Source: Ehretia macrophylla (taxonomy: Eukaryota > Streptophyta > Magnoliopsida > Boraginales > Ehretiaceae). Taken from it: a DNA stretch of 64,000 bases. The stretch covers positions 41,220,851 to 41,284,850 of the forward strand of contig CM075782.1 of the NCBI GenBank assembly GCA_037974665.1, read 5' to 3'. The notes beneath the pieces are model-generated. The model was not told the DNA's origin. It was given only the letters and a program-made list of their open reading frames with translations, and ran no database searches. Of the stretch, positions 43,312-55,350 are shown one piece after another (position 1 is the stretch's first letter; the number at the start of each line of letters is the position of its first letter). Position numbers and translations under genes: made by a program.

Positions 43312-46300
43312 TGTAAGGCCCGACCCCGAATAACGTGTCATACCTTGGTTTGCTTGTCATAGACCCCTAATTATATGACTGACCTTGGATTACGTGTCCT
43401 GTCTTGGTTTTCGTGCATACCTCGTTATACGTGCCTTAACCTAAAATTATATGCCCTAATCCTCGAGATACGTGCGATACCTAGATAAACGTGTCATGAC
43501 CTTAATTTACGTGCGAGACCTTGATTTGCGTGTGTCTCTTCATTTCGTGTCCATTACCCTTGAACTGCGTGCTTTAGCCTAGGTGTAAGAGTCGTGTCTT
43601 GGATTGCGTGCATTGTATTGAATTACGTGCCTTGCATGGGTTTACGTGCATTCACCTAGGATTGCATGTATTAGTCTTGAAGTTTGTGTCTTACCTCGTA
43701 GTTCGTGTCTACCTCGTAATTCATGCCCTAGACCTAGGAATACGTGCCACCACTTTGATCAAGAAAGAATCCTACACAAAGCAGTACACACTAAAATAAT
43801 CCTACACAATCCACTAACCAATATTATATTCCTAATTCAAATTCTCTACAATCTCCACTAACAATAAAATAATACTAAACTATTCCTCCATTTCCCACTA
43901 ACTATTATTCTATTCATAATTCACCTCATCAACAAACATTCCTATATTTTATTCTACCTAGATTCCCTAATTTCCCAACATTCCTATGACAATTCTAATG
44001 ACACAAATGCATAAAGAATTATTCTTAGACAAACTATGACAAACACTTAGCACAATGCATAAAAAAATGTTCAAAACCACCTAAATCCTCTACCTTGCTC
44101 AACCAAAGCACCTTTGCCCATGCTAAACATTTTAAAATCATACATTGAAGACACAAAAATCAGAATTTAATGGCCCAAGGCCGACCAAGTGCTTGAATAA
44201 TGCAAAAGCCTTCATTTTTTTGTCATTTCTTCTTTCCTCTCACATTTTCTCTCTCTCCCTCTCATTCTCTCTCTCCATTTCGGTTTTGGCTGAGTTCTCT
44301 CCACCTCTTAGCTCATCTTCATCATCCTAAGGTGCATCAAGACAAACCACAAGCAAAGAAACTCACCCAAGCAAGCTAGGATGCAAGAAACACACATGCA
44401 AGCATTTTGAGTCACCATTTTCGGCCTAGGTAAGTTTTCTTGGCTTCCATTTCTTTTCTTCTTGTTCTAACCTCATGCATGTGCTAAGAGATTGATCACT
44501 AGGCTAGGAAAAATAGAGAAACCAAGTTGGAATCTCGGCTAAGCAAGAAGAAAAAGAGATTTGAAGCTTCAACAAGTTTTTGTGCATCTTTGTGGTTGAT
44601 TGCTAAGGTGAGGGTTAAAACTTTTTGAAAACTCTTCAAAAATTCACATGCATGTTCATAAATTTGTGTATTTGCTTCTGTACTTGAGCTATATGGTCGT
44701 TCATAAGCTTAAACAACCATGCATGGCAAGATCTTGACTTGAAAGTGATGCTAGGTGAAGTCGAAATTGTTGACAGCTCTCTGACCAGTCTGTTCGAGGT
44801 AAGTTTAGCTAGTAAAATGATGTTGAAAATGCTTGCAAATTGGTAGGTGACTAGTTTGGACAGTTGTGAACATTTTTCCCAGAAATAGGCCGAAGCTAAT
44901 TTTGAATCTAAGGTCCTCAAAATGGCAAATCTTTAAAATGTGACCAAATCTGAAATCTGGAAAAATGAAGCAGGTTTTGGCAGATGCACTGACCTTGTGG
45001 AACGAACCATCTTTGACTTAGTAAATGATGTCGAAAATGCATGGAATTTGGTGTACTGCTATATTGTTCAGTTCTAGACATTTTTGTCAGAAATGGACTA
45101 AGGCTGAATCTGAACCTAAGGACCTCAAAAACGTCAATTATCGAAATGTGTGCTAATCTGGACAGTTTTGTGCTATCCCACTCTTTTGGCTATATCTAAT
45201 GATCCCGAACTCCAATTGATGCAAGGTTTGTTTCTGATTTTAGTTAACTTCTTAAGATTTAATTTGACATCTTATTCACTAGATTTGGATATTGTTTGAT
45301 TATCCTATTGATTGTGAGAAAACAGCCTATTGCAGTAAGGGTTTCACTTAGTTATGCTTGGAAAATTGTTGTAACCTCTCTTGTGGTACTAATTGCTTGG
45401 AATTGTGGTGTTGGGATGTTGTGTGGACTGTTTTGAGTACTTGAAGATGTTTGAATTGAATGATGCATGACTTGAGAATGATTTTGAGTTGACCTACGGT
45501 TTAATCACACGGTTAAGCATGAAACGGAAACCCTAATGACTAGGTAGTCTTGCTAAGTGTTGATCATTTGGATATTGTGTGGAAATTATATGCTTAGTGG
45601 GCTGCCCGTAAATGTCTTATAACTTCAAATGTGATTTTGACCATTGCATGTTGACAAATAAGCTTTTCTTGCACCCGAACCCATGATTGATGTCATTGCA
45701 TGTTGAATAATCTTATCACTTGATCACGTGGGCTTCTTAATGAGTTATATGGCCTGTTTTACATGTGTTACATGGCTGCCTGTTTAATTTTCATATAACT
45801 CTATATGCCTTTCAAGTGAAATTACCTATCTTATCGTGCCCTGCTTGTTTACCTGTCAATGTGCAATCTTATGACTGTCCGGAGGCAACCTACTTTGTTG
45901 TCCTCCTACTGTGATATATTTCCTGTCTTATCGTGCCCTGCTTGTTTACCTGTCAATGTGCAATCTTATGACTGTCCGGAGGCAACCTACTTTGTTGTCC
46001 TCCTACTGTGAGATATTACCTGTCATGAATGTGCATTGCATACAAGGTTGCAACCTTTCCTGTCGGCATGGTAGCGATCACGCACACCAGGCGGCATCGG
46101 GCTTGCCGGTGCACCCGTGACTACCATGGTCCCATTCCCTCTCTCGTTTGGGGGCTAGACTTCCTCGGAGAGTTGGATCGTAGGATTTTAGGGTACATCC
46201 GGAGTACACCCACCTGGCGTGTTTGGGGGATGATTTGAAGTCGGCCGCAACTTCTGATTCTGAAACTGATCTAAGAGCAAAAGCTCACTGTATCCTTTTT

Positions 46301-47201
46301 ACTATGTATATAAGTACTCTCACTTGGTTCTTAGAGAACCTCGGGGAGGAAAGACTGGTATTTCTATTTCTGTACTTATATTATTGTTTTATTCATGCTT
46401 GCAAAAGGATTTTCATAAGTTGAATTAGAAAATGAGTTTCAAAACTTATTTCTCGTTCCCTCTCGCTGAGTTCATAAGGACTCACCCTCTTTTATCATCT
46501 CAGGTGAAGAAGATCAAGAACATGTACTCAAGGACAATGTGCCTAACGATGATTCCTTGGAGTGATTGCTTGTCTTGTGTGCTTTGCGTGATTATGGCTA
46601 TTTGTGAACTATGCTACTTGAAGACTATTTCTTTTATGTTGATCGTTGTTTATTGATGTAAATGACCCCGTTGTAATTTGGGTCTAATTCTAGGATTGTA
46701 CTATCTATAACTGGACGAACTTTTATTTGGTTGTTTGCTTTCGTTTTCTTAATTAGTAGTTATCGTAGGCATTCAAACCACTAGATGAACAATCAACTAA
46801 GTTAATTCTATCTAATTTCACTTAGGTGCTCATTTGCAAACTAAAGGATAATAGGTACTTGCATGATAGGAAATTGACAAATAAACGGGACATAGTTATT
46901 ATGTTAGGCTTATTAACCAAACGAGACTTTCAAGATAAACTAGTAGGCAAATTGGTTGGTGACAAATAAGAGTCCTTAATGGAATTGGATTAATGATTGG
47001 AATAATTGAGGCGTTTAGAGAATTAGATCAAACCAAATAGCCCAATTATAGCTGTTATGCTGCCGGTTTACCAAAAAAAATTTGGAGTTTAGGGCAAGAC
47101 GTTAAGTGTTAAATCTTCATGAACGGTTAAGTACGAGACGTGACTTGAACGTTTAGATCATACCCGAGTCTAACCTTTATAGGCCGGGGTGGGGCGTGAC
47201 A
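43312..47201 (+). repeat. 3' LTR of the LARD
   Basis: 3,890 bp from TGTAAGGCCCGAC to GGGGCGTGACA. It contains an extra tandem copy of about 96 bp at about 45825-46015 (CTTATCGTGCCCTGCTTG to CCTCCTACTGTGA occurs twice) that is absent from the 5' LTR. TATA-like TATATAAGTACTC is near 46306. Confidence 0.88.
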
Positions 47202-47206
47202 CCTAC

Positions 47207-50200
47207 AAACACCATTAACTGTTATTATAATCCTAATTCAAATCTCTACAAAATCCACTGACACCTAAATATTATATTTTAAACTCACTACAAGACAAAA
47301 TCTCACAAACTTCTAAACATATCCTATATTCTATTCTACCTAAAATCCCTAAATACCCAACATTCTCTTACACACATGCTAAAACAATTCAAAAGATGCT
47401 CAAAAGATGACACAAAATCTGATTTTTGCATGCCCAAGCCAACATTTGCATCAACAATTGCAAAAGCTTCTATTTTCTTTTATTTCTCTCACTCTCCTCA
47501 CATTTCTCTCTCTCCCTCTCATTCTTCTCTCTCAATCTCGGTTTTGGCTGAGTTCATACACCTCTTAGCTCATCTTCATCATCATATGGTTAATCAAGAC
47601 AAGCCACAAGCAAAGGAACTCAACCAAGCTAGCTAGGTTGCATGAAAACTCACATGCAAGCTCTTGAGTCTTCATTTCGGCCCTAGGTGAGTTACTAGCT
47701 TCCATTTATTTTCTTCTTGTTCTAACCACATGCATGTACTAAGAGCTTGGTCACTAAGCTAGGAAAAATAGAGAAAATTGAGTTGGAATCTCGGCTAAGC
47801 AAGGAAGAAGAAGAATTTGAGCTTCATCAAAGTTTTGTGCCTCTTCTTGTTGATTTGCTAAGGTGAGGGCTAAAACCTTTTGAAAATCCTTCAAAAATCC
47901 ACTTGCATGCTCATAAATGTATGTCCTTGCTTCTTTACTTGAGTTATATGTTCGTTCATAAGCTTTTGCAACCATGCATGGCAAGATCTTGGCTTGAAAG
48001 TGATGATAGGTGAAGTCGGATTGTTGACAGCTCTCTGACCAGTTTGTTTCGAGGTAAGTTTGGCTAGGCAAATGTTGTTGAAAATGCATGCATATTGGTA
48101 GGTGACTAGTTTTTCCAGTTTTGAATACTTTTCACAGAAATAGGCCAAAGCCAATTTCGACTCTAAGGTCCTCCAAATGGTAAATCTTTGAAATGTGTCC
48201 AAATCTGGAAATCTGGAAAAATGAAGCAGGTTTTAGCAAATGCACTGACCTTGTAGAACGAGCCAGATTTGACTTAGTAAATGATGTCAAAAATGCATGA
48301 AATTGGATGTTCTGCTAGAATTTTCAGTTCTGGACATTTTTGTTAGAAATGGACTAAGGCTAAATCTGACCCTAAGGACCTCAAAAATGTCAATTATCGA
48401 AATGTGTGCAAATCTGGACAGTTTTGTGATATCCCACTGTTTCGGCTATATCTAATGATCCCGAACTCCAATTGATGCAAGGTTTGTTCCTGATTTTAGT
48501 TTGCTTCTTACGATTTAATTTGACATCTTATTAATTGGAATTGGAGATTGTTTGCTTGTCTTAATGTTTGTGAAAAAACAGCCTATTGCAGTGAGGGTTT
48601 CACCTAGTTATATGCTTGGAAAATTGTTGTAACCTCTCTTGTGGTGTTAATTGCTTGGAATTGTGGTGTTGGGATGCTGTGTGGACTGTTTTGAGTACTT
48701 GAGGATGTTTGAATTAAATGATGCATGGCTTGAGATTGATTTTGAGTTGACTTAGAGTTTAATTACACGGTTAAGCGTGAAACGAAAGCCCTAATGACTA
48801 GGTAGGCTTGCTAAGTGTTGATTATTTGAATATTGTGTGGAATTATATGGTTAGTAGGCTGCCCGTAAATTCTTTGATAGTCCTATATGTGATTTTGATC
48901 GTTGCATGTTGACAAATAGGCTTTCCTAGCATTCGAGCCTACGTAGATGTTGTTGCATGTTGAATAATCCTATCACTTGATTACGTGGACTTCGTAATGA
49001 GTTATATGGCTTGATTTACATGTGTTACATGGCTGCCTGTTTAATGTTCATATAACTCCATATGCTTTTCAAGTGAAATTACTTGTCTGTTCGTGCCTCG
49101 CCTGTTTATTTGGTCAATGTGCAATCTTATGATTGTCCGAAAGCAATCTACTTTGTTGTTCTCCTAAAGTGATACATGAAATGTCATAAATGTGCATTGC
49201 ATACAAGGTTGCAACCTTTCCTGTTGGCATGGTAGTGATCACGCACACCGGGCGGCATCGGGCTTGCCAGTGCACCCATGACTACCATGGTCCCATTCCC
49301 TCTCTCGCTTGGGGGCTAGACTTCCTCGGAGAGTTGGGTCGTAGGATTTCGGGGTACATCCGGAGTACACCCACCTAGCGTGTTTTGGGGATGATTTGAA
49401 GTCGGCCGCAACAACTGATTCTGAAACTGATCTGAGAGCAAAATCTCACTGTATCCTTTTTAATGTCTGTATAAGTACTCTTGCTTGGTTCCTAGAGAAC
49501 CTCGGGGAGGAAAGACCGGTATTTCTATTCCTATACTTGTATTATTGTTATATTCATGCTTGCAAAAGGATTTCATAAGTTGAACCGGAAAATGAGTTTC
49601 AAAACCTATTTCTCGTTCCCCCTCGCTGAGTTCATAAGGACTCACCCTCTTTTATCATCTCAGGTGAAGAAGATCAAGAACAGGGACCTGAGGACGATGT
49701 GCCCATCGATGAGTCCTTGGAATGATTGCCTGTCTTGTGTGCTTTGCGAGATTATGGCTACTTGTGAACTTTATGCTACTTGAAGACCATTTCTTTTATG
49801 TTGCTTGTTATTTGTAATGTAATAGACCACCGTTGTAATTTGGGGTCTAATTTTGAATTGTACTGATATTAACTAGATAGACACTACTATGATCGTTTTG
49901 CTATTATTACTGCTAGTACCTATAATAGGATTATGAAATATTAGGTAAAGGCTAAATAAAATGAAGCAACCAAATCTTAAGTAGGTACACGTTATTAAGC
50001 TAAGATCAACAGGCACTTTTGTAATGAGGATTAACAAACAAACGAGACATAGTACCATGCTAGGTTATTAATCAAAGGAGACATCAAGACAACCAATAGG
50101 CATTTCAATTGATGATAAATAGAAATCTTAGTTGGAAATGAATTTGAGATGATAAATTTTGAAGTGTTTAGAGAATTAGGTCAAACCAAATAGCCCAATT

Positions 50201-50352
50201 ACAGCCGTTATACTGCCGATTTTTCAGAAAATCTTGGAGTTTAGGCCAAAACGTTAAGTGTTAAATCTTCATAAATGATTAAGTGTGTGACGTGACCTGA
50301 ATGTTTAGATCACACCCTAGTCTAACCTTATAGGCCGGGTTGGGGCGTGACA
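47207..50352 (+). repeat. Outer solo LTR, right part
   Basis: Continues the LTR interrupted at 36765 and ends GGGGCGTGACA. It contains the family landmarks: a CT-rich tract near 47500, CTTGCTTCTTTACTTGAG near 47927, and TATA-like CTGTATAAGTACTC near 49467. Confidence 0.88.
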
Positions 50353-50599
50353 CTGGTGCCCATAACTTTTGATCCGTAAGGAGTTATGTAGCGCACAGTA
50401 TACCGTTGGAAAGCTTTCCAAGAGCTCTACGACGGGGTAGCAAGCCTTCTCAGTTGTGCTGATTTTCGTAGCCCAAAATCAAATGTTTTCATCAATTTTG
50501 GTCCACTTTTCTTCTTTTTGCGCTGTTTCATTGTCCATGACTGTTCATCGGGAGGCGCGAAAAGGACGACAAATAAGGGCTTTGCGCATTAAACAAGAC

Positions 50600-50718
50600 G
50601 GGTGCGATCATACCATCATTAATGCACCGGATCCCATCAGATCTCCAAAGTCAAGCGTGCTTGGGAAGGTGTAGTACTAGGATGGGTGACCCTCAGGGAA
50701 GTCCTCATGTTGCACCCC
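50600..50718 (+). rRNA. 5S rRNA-like copy 37, left of TRIM
   Basis: Full length. CATCATTAATGCACCGG, AGTCAAGCGTGCTTGGGAAGG and the upstream CATGACTGTTCATCGGG link it to copy 30. The end has a long C run. Confidence 0.86.
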
Positions 50719-50811
50719 CCCCCCCTTTTCCTTTTGAATATTTTGCCCCGTTCAGGCTAGCCAAGATGCTTTATCCATCACATTTCTATTACCGAGTCCC
50801 ACGGCATCTTG

Positions 50812-51342
50812 TGTAACGACCCGACTCCCCACGTGAAGCCCACGTAGAGTCTCACCGAGCCGTCACTACCATGATATTGTCCGCTATTGGCAATTCCTGG
50901 CCCGCAGGCACAGGGCCCTCACGGCTTTGTTTCTCCCGTGGTCTCCCATGGGAAAAGGCCTCGTGGCTGATACAAGGACCCAAGCCCTTATATCCAGTTC
51001 TCTCACTTCCAAATCTTCCGATGTGGGATTGTGTTACCACATTCCACCCCCCTTAAGGAGCCCCACGCCCTCGCGGGCACGAGCACAAGGGAAGACTGGC
51101 TCTGATACCATTTGTAACGACCCGACTCCCCACGTGGAGCCCACGCAGAGTCTCACCGAGCCGTCACTACCACGATATTGTCCGCTATTGGCAATCCCTG
51201 GCCCGCAGGCACAGGGCCCTCACGGCTTTGTTTCTCCCATGGTCTCCCACGGGAAAAGGCCTCGTGGCTGATACAAGGAACTAAGCCCTTATATCCAGTT
51301 CTCTCACTTCCAAATCTTCCAATGTGGGATTGTGTTACCACA
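50812..51342 (-). mobile_element. TRIM-3 in 5S spacer, copy 2
   Basis: Same architecture as 29075-29605: LTRs 50812-51041 and 51113-51342 (230 bp each), 71-bp interior with the same purine-tract and primer-site complements. TCTTG flanks it at 50807-50811 and 51343-51347, at the same spacer position. Confidence 0.92.
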
Positions 51343-51671
51343 TCTTGGGCAAGACAACTTCGCTTCATGTTGAGGCTGGGCCCGCAAACTGAGGGTGTGG
51401 GGCTTGTGACCTGGTCTCTATCGCACTGGTGCCCTTAACTTTTGATCCAAAGGAGTTATGCAGCACACAGCATACCCTTGGAAAGTTCTCCAACAGCTCT
51501 ATGATAGGGCAGCAATCCTGCTCGGCTGCGTCTATTTTCGAGGCCCAGAATTGAACGTTTTCATCAATTTTGTGCCACTTTTCTTCTTTTTGTGCTATTT
51601 CTTCATCCCTGATCGTTTGTCGAGAGCCGCAAAAAGGATGACAAATAAGGGCTTTGCATACTCAACATAAT

Positions 51672-51790
51672 GGGTGCGATCATACCAGTTGTAGTGCACC
51701 AGATCCCATCAGATCTCTGAAGTTAAGCGTGCTTTGGAGAGAGTAGTACTAGGATGGGTGACCATCAGGGAGGTCCCCGTGTTGCACCCC
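51672..51790 (+). rRNA. 5S rRNA-like copy 38
   Basis: Full length. ACCATCAGGGAGGTCCCCG matches copy 31, the copy just right of the other TRIM. The base before the gene is T, not C. Confidence 0.85.
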
Positions 51791-52208
51791 CCTTTTCGTT
51801 TTGCTTTTTTTGCCCCGTTCAGGCTTGCCAAGATGCTTTATCCATCACAATTCTATTAACAAGTCCCACGGCATCTTGGGCAAGGCAACTTCATTTCGCG
51901 TAGAGGTTGCGCATGCAAACCAAGGTCGTGGAGCCTGTGACTAGGTCTCCGTCGCTCCAGTGACCATAACTTTTGATTCGTAAGGAGTTACGCGGTGCAC
52001 AGCATACCGTTGGAAAGCTCTCCGAGAGCTCTACGATGAGGGCAGCAAGCATGCTTGGTTGCACCTAAAATTGAATGTTTTCATCCATTTCAGGCCACTT
52101 TTCTTCTTTTTGCTCAGTTTATTCGTCCCTGATCGTTTGTCAGGAGCCGCGAAAAGGACAACAAATAAGGGCTTTATTCGTCCCTAATCATTCGTTCGTC
52201 CCTGATCG

Positions 52209-52255
52209 TAGTACTACGATAGGCTACCCCGAGGGAAGTCCTCGTATTGCACCCC
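52209..52255 (+). pseudogene. 5S rRNA pseudogene copy 39, first 70 bases replaced by spacer
   Basis: AAATAAGGGCTTTATTCG runs through spacer scraps to CCTGATCG and then TAGTACTACGATAGGC. Same junction as copy 32, so both descend from one event. Confidence 0.86.
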
Positions 52256-52672
52256 CCTTTTCGTTTTGAATTTTTTGCCCCGTTCAGGCTTGCCAAGATG
52301 CTTTATCCATCACAATTCTATTAACGAGTCCTACGACATCTTGGGCAAGACAACTTCGAATCGCGTAGAGGTTGGGCACGCAAACCAAGGACATGGAGCC
52401 TGTGACCAGTTCTTCGTCATTACGGTGCCCATAACTTTTGCTCCGTAAGGAGTTATGCGGTGCACAACATACAGTTGGAAAGCTCTCTGGGAGCTCTACG
52501 ATGAGGGCAGCAAGCATGCTTGGTTGCGCCTAAAATTGAATGTTTTCATCCATTTCAGGCCGCTTTTCTTCTTTTTGCTCAATTTATTCGTCCCTGATCG
52601 TTCGTCAGGAGCCACGAAAAGGACGACAAATAAGGGCTTTATTCGTCCCTTATCGTTCGTTCGTCCCTGATC

Positions 52673-52720
52673 GTAGTACTACGATGGGCTACCCCGAAGG
52701 AAGTCCTCGTGTTGCACCCC
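52673..52720 (+). pseudogene. 5S rRNA pseudogene copy 40, tandem duplicate of copy 39
   Basis: Same junctions and scraps one short unit (464 bp) after copy 39. The preceding spacer also repeats the lost segment around GGTTGCGCCTAAAATTGAATG, so the whole truncated unit was duplicated. Confidence 0.86.
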
Positions 52721-53134
52721 CCTTTTCGTTTTGAATTTTTTGCCCCGTTCAGGATTGCCAAGATGCTTTATCCATTACATTTCTATTACCGAATCCCATG
52801 GCATCTTGGGCAAGACAACGTCGCTTCGTGTAGAGGCTAGGGCCGCAAACTGAGGGCGTGGGGCCTGTGACCAAGTCTCCATCACTCCATTGCCCATAAC
52901 TTTTGATCCGTAATGAGTTATACGGCACACAAGATACCGTTGGGAAGTTCTCCGAGAGCTCTACGACGGGGGCAATATGCCTGCTCAGCTGCGCCTATTT
53001 TGGTAGCCCAAAATTGAACATTTTCATCAGTTTTGGGCCACATTTCTTTTTTTTGCGCTGTTTATTCATCCCTGATCGTACGTCGGAAGCCGCGAAAAGG
53101 ACAACAAATAAGGGCTTTGCACACTCAACAAGAT

Positions 53135-53253
53135 GGGTGCGATCATACCCATAGTAATGCACCGGATCTCATCATATCTCCGAAGTCAAGCGTGCTTGGG
53201 AGAGAATAGTACTAGGATGGGTGACCCCCAGGGAAGTCCTCGTGTTGCACCCC
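53135..53253 (+). rRNA. 5S rRNA-like copy 41
   Basis: Full length. CCCATAGTAATGCACC and AGTCAAGCGTGCTTGGG. It is the counterpart of copy 33. Confidence 0.86.
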
Positions 53254-53667
53254 CTTTTTCATTTTCAATTTTTTGCCCCGTTCAGGCTTGCCAAGATGCT
53301 TTATCCATCACATTTCTATTACCGAGTCCCCCGGCATCTTGGGCTAGACAACTTCACTTCGCGTAGAGGCTGGGCCCATAAACTGAGGGCATGATGCCGG
53401 TGACCAAGTCTCCGTCACTCCGGTGCCCATAACTTTTGATCCGTAAGGAGTTATGCAGCGCACAACATACCGCTGATAAGCTCTCTGAGAGCTCTACGAC
53501 AAGGGTAGCAATCATGCTCAGCTGCGCTTATTTTTGGAGCTCAAAATTGAATGTTTTCATCAATTTTGGGTGACTTTTCTTCTTTTTGCGTTATTTCTTC
53601 GTCCCTGATCGTTCGTTGGGAGCCGCGAGAAGGACGACAACTAAGTACTTTGCGTACACAACATGAC

Positions 53668-53786
53668 GGGTACGATCATACCAGCAGAAATGCACCAGAT
53701 CCCATTAGATCTCCGAAGTCAAGCGTGCTTGGGAGAGAGTAGTACTAGAATGGGTGACCCTCTCGGAAGTCCTCGTGTTGCACCCC
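53668..53786 (+). rRNA. 5S rRNA-like copy 42
   Basis: Full length. GCAGAAATGCACCAG, AGTCAAGCGTGCTTGGG, and ACCCTCTCGGAAGTCC near the end. Upstream site is ACTAAGTACTTTGC, a decayed TATA-like box. Confidence 0.85.
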
Positions 53787-54200
53787 CCTTTTCGTTTTGA
53801 ATTTTTGGCCCCGTTTAGGCATGCCAAGATGCTTTATCTATCACATTTCTATTACCGAGTCCCACGGCATCTTGGGCAAGACAACTTCGCTTCGCGTAGA
53901 GGCTGGGCCCGTAAACTGAGAGCGTTAGGCCTGTGAACAGGTCTCCGTCACTCCGGTGCCCATAACTTTTGATCCGAATAGAGTTATGCAACGCGCAGCA
54001 TACCGTTGGAAAGCTCTCCGAGAGCTCCACGACAGAGGCAATATGCCTGCTTTGTTGCGAATGTTTTTGGAGCCCAAAATCTAATATTTTCATCAGTTTC
54101 AGGCCACTGTTCTTCTTTTTGCGCCATTTCTTCATCCTTGATCGTTCGTCGTGAGCCGCGAAAAGGACGACAAATAAGGGCTTTGCACACTCAACATGAT

Positions 54201-54319
54201 GGGTGCGATCGTACAAGCAGTAATGCACCGGATCCCATCAGATCTTCGAAGTTAATCGTGCTTGCGAGAGAGTAGTACTAGGATTGGTGACCCCCTGGGA
54301 AGTCCTCATGTAGCAACCC
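54201..54319 (+). rRNA. 5S rRNA-like copy 43
   Basis: Full length. AAGTTAATCGTGCTTGCG in the A-box, GGATTGGTGACC in the C-box, 3' end CATGTAGCAACCCC. Confidence 0.83.
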
Positions 54320-54732
54320 CTTTTCGTTTTGCATTTTTTGCCCCGTTCAGCCTTTCCAAGATGCTTTATCTGTCACATTTCTATTACCAAGTCCCACGGC
54401 ATCTTGGACAAGACAACTTCGCTTCGCGTAGAAGCTGGGACGACAAACTGAGGGTGTGGGGCCTGTTACCAGGTCTCTATCGCTACGGTTCCCATAACTT
54501 TTGATCCGTAAGGAGTTATGAAGCACACAACATATCGTTGGAAAGCTCCCCAAGAGCTCTACGACGAGGGCAGCAAGATTACTCGGCTGCGCCTATTTTC
54601 AGAGCGAAAAATCAAACGTTTTCATTAGTTTTGGGACACTTTTCTTCTTTCTGTGTTGTTTCTTCGTCCCTGATCGTTCGTCGGGAGTCGCGAAAAGGAT
54701 GAAAAATAAGGGCTTTGCGCACTCAACATGAC

Positions 54733-54818
54733 GGGTGCGATCATACAAGCAGTAATACACCGGATCCCATTAGATCTCCAAAGTTAAGCACGCTTGGGAA
54801 GTCCTCGTGTTGCACCCC
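54733..54818 (+). pseudogene. 5S rRNA pseudogene copy 44, internal 33-bp deletion
   Basis: AAGTTAAGCACGCTTGGGAAGTCC joins the end of the A-box straight to the 3' part. The intermediate element and C-box are lost, about 33 bp. GGGA occurs at both original edges, so a short-match deletion is likely. Pol III assembly on it would be expected to fail. Confidence 0.88.
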
Positions 54819-55231
54819 CTTTTTGTTTTGAATTTTTTGCCCCGTTCAGGCTTGTCAAGATGCTTTATCCATCACATTTCTATTACCGAATCCCACGGCA
54901 TTTTGGGCAAGACAACTTCACTATGCATAGAGGCTAGACCCGCAAACTTAGGGCGTGGGGCCTGTGACCAAGTCTCCGTCACTCTGGTACCCATAACTTT
55001 TGTTCCGTAAAGAGTTACGCAGCGTACAACATACCATTGGAAACCTCTCCGAGAGCTCTACTATGGGGGCAGCAAGCCTGCTTAGCTGCGCCTATTTTCG
55101 TAGCCCAAAATTGAAACTTTTCATCATTTTTGGGCCACTTTTCCTCTTTTTGCACAGTTTATTCATCCATGATCGTTCGTCGGGAGCCGCGAAAAGAATG
55201 ACAAATAAGGGCTTTGTGCACTCAACATGAC

Positions 55232-55350
55232 GGGTGTAATCATACCAGCAGTAATGCACCGGATCCCATCAGATCTCCAAAGTCAAGCGTGCTTGGGAGA
55301 TTGTAGTCCTAGGATGGGTGACCCTCAAGGAAGTCCTCGTGTTGCCCCCC
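55232..55350 (+). rRNA. 5S rRNA-like copy 45
   Basis: Full length. AGTCAAGCGTGCTTGGGAG and ATTGTAGTCCTAGG. The end is GTTGCCCCCC. Confidence 0.84.

Larger units (their letters stand above)
36766..47201 (+). mobile_element. LARD-like non-coding LTR element
   Basis: About 10.4 kb with two long LTRs (36766-40459 and 43312-47201), a primer site at 40474, a 2.85-kb interior without any long ORF, and a purine tract before 43312. Perfect target duplication CCTAC at 36761-36765 and 47202-47206. Long LTRs with a non-coding interior of conserved ends is the description of a large retrotransposon derivative. It shares leader start, primer site, inverted repeat and purine tract with the gypsy element at 4281-14940, so a related autonomous element may have mobilised it. 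Confidence 0.88.
36311..50352 (+). mobile_element. Outer solo LTR split by a nested LARD
   Basis: The outer LTR starts TGTGAGGCCCGACCCCG at 36311 and ends GGGGCGTGACA at 50352. It is broken at 36765/47207 by a complete inner element. Without the inner element and one target repeat it is about 3,600 bp. Outer flanks are CCGGT (36306-36310) and CTGGT (50353-50357), a target duplication with one change. Only one outer LTR exists, so the outer element is a solo LTR that later received the LARD. Confidence 0.9.

Noticed and set aside
44220..44280. CT-rich tract as a distinct satellite
   Set aside because: It is a fixed part of every copy of the 3.5-kb LTR (near 12100, 37680, 44230 and 47500) and not a separate repeat.
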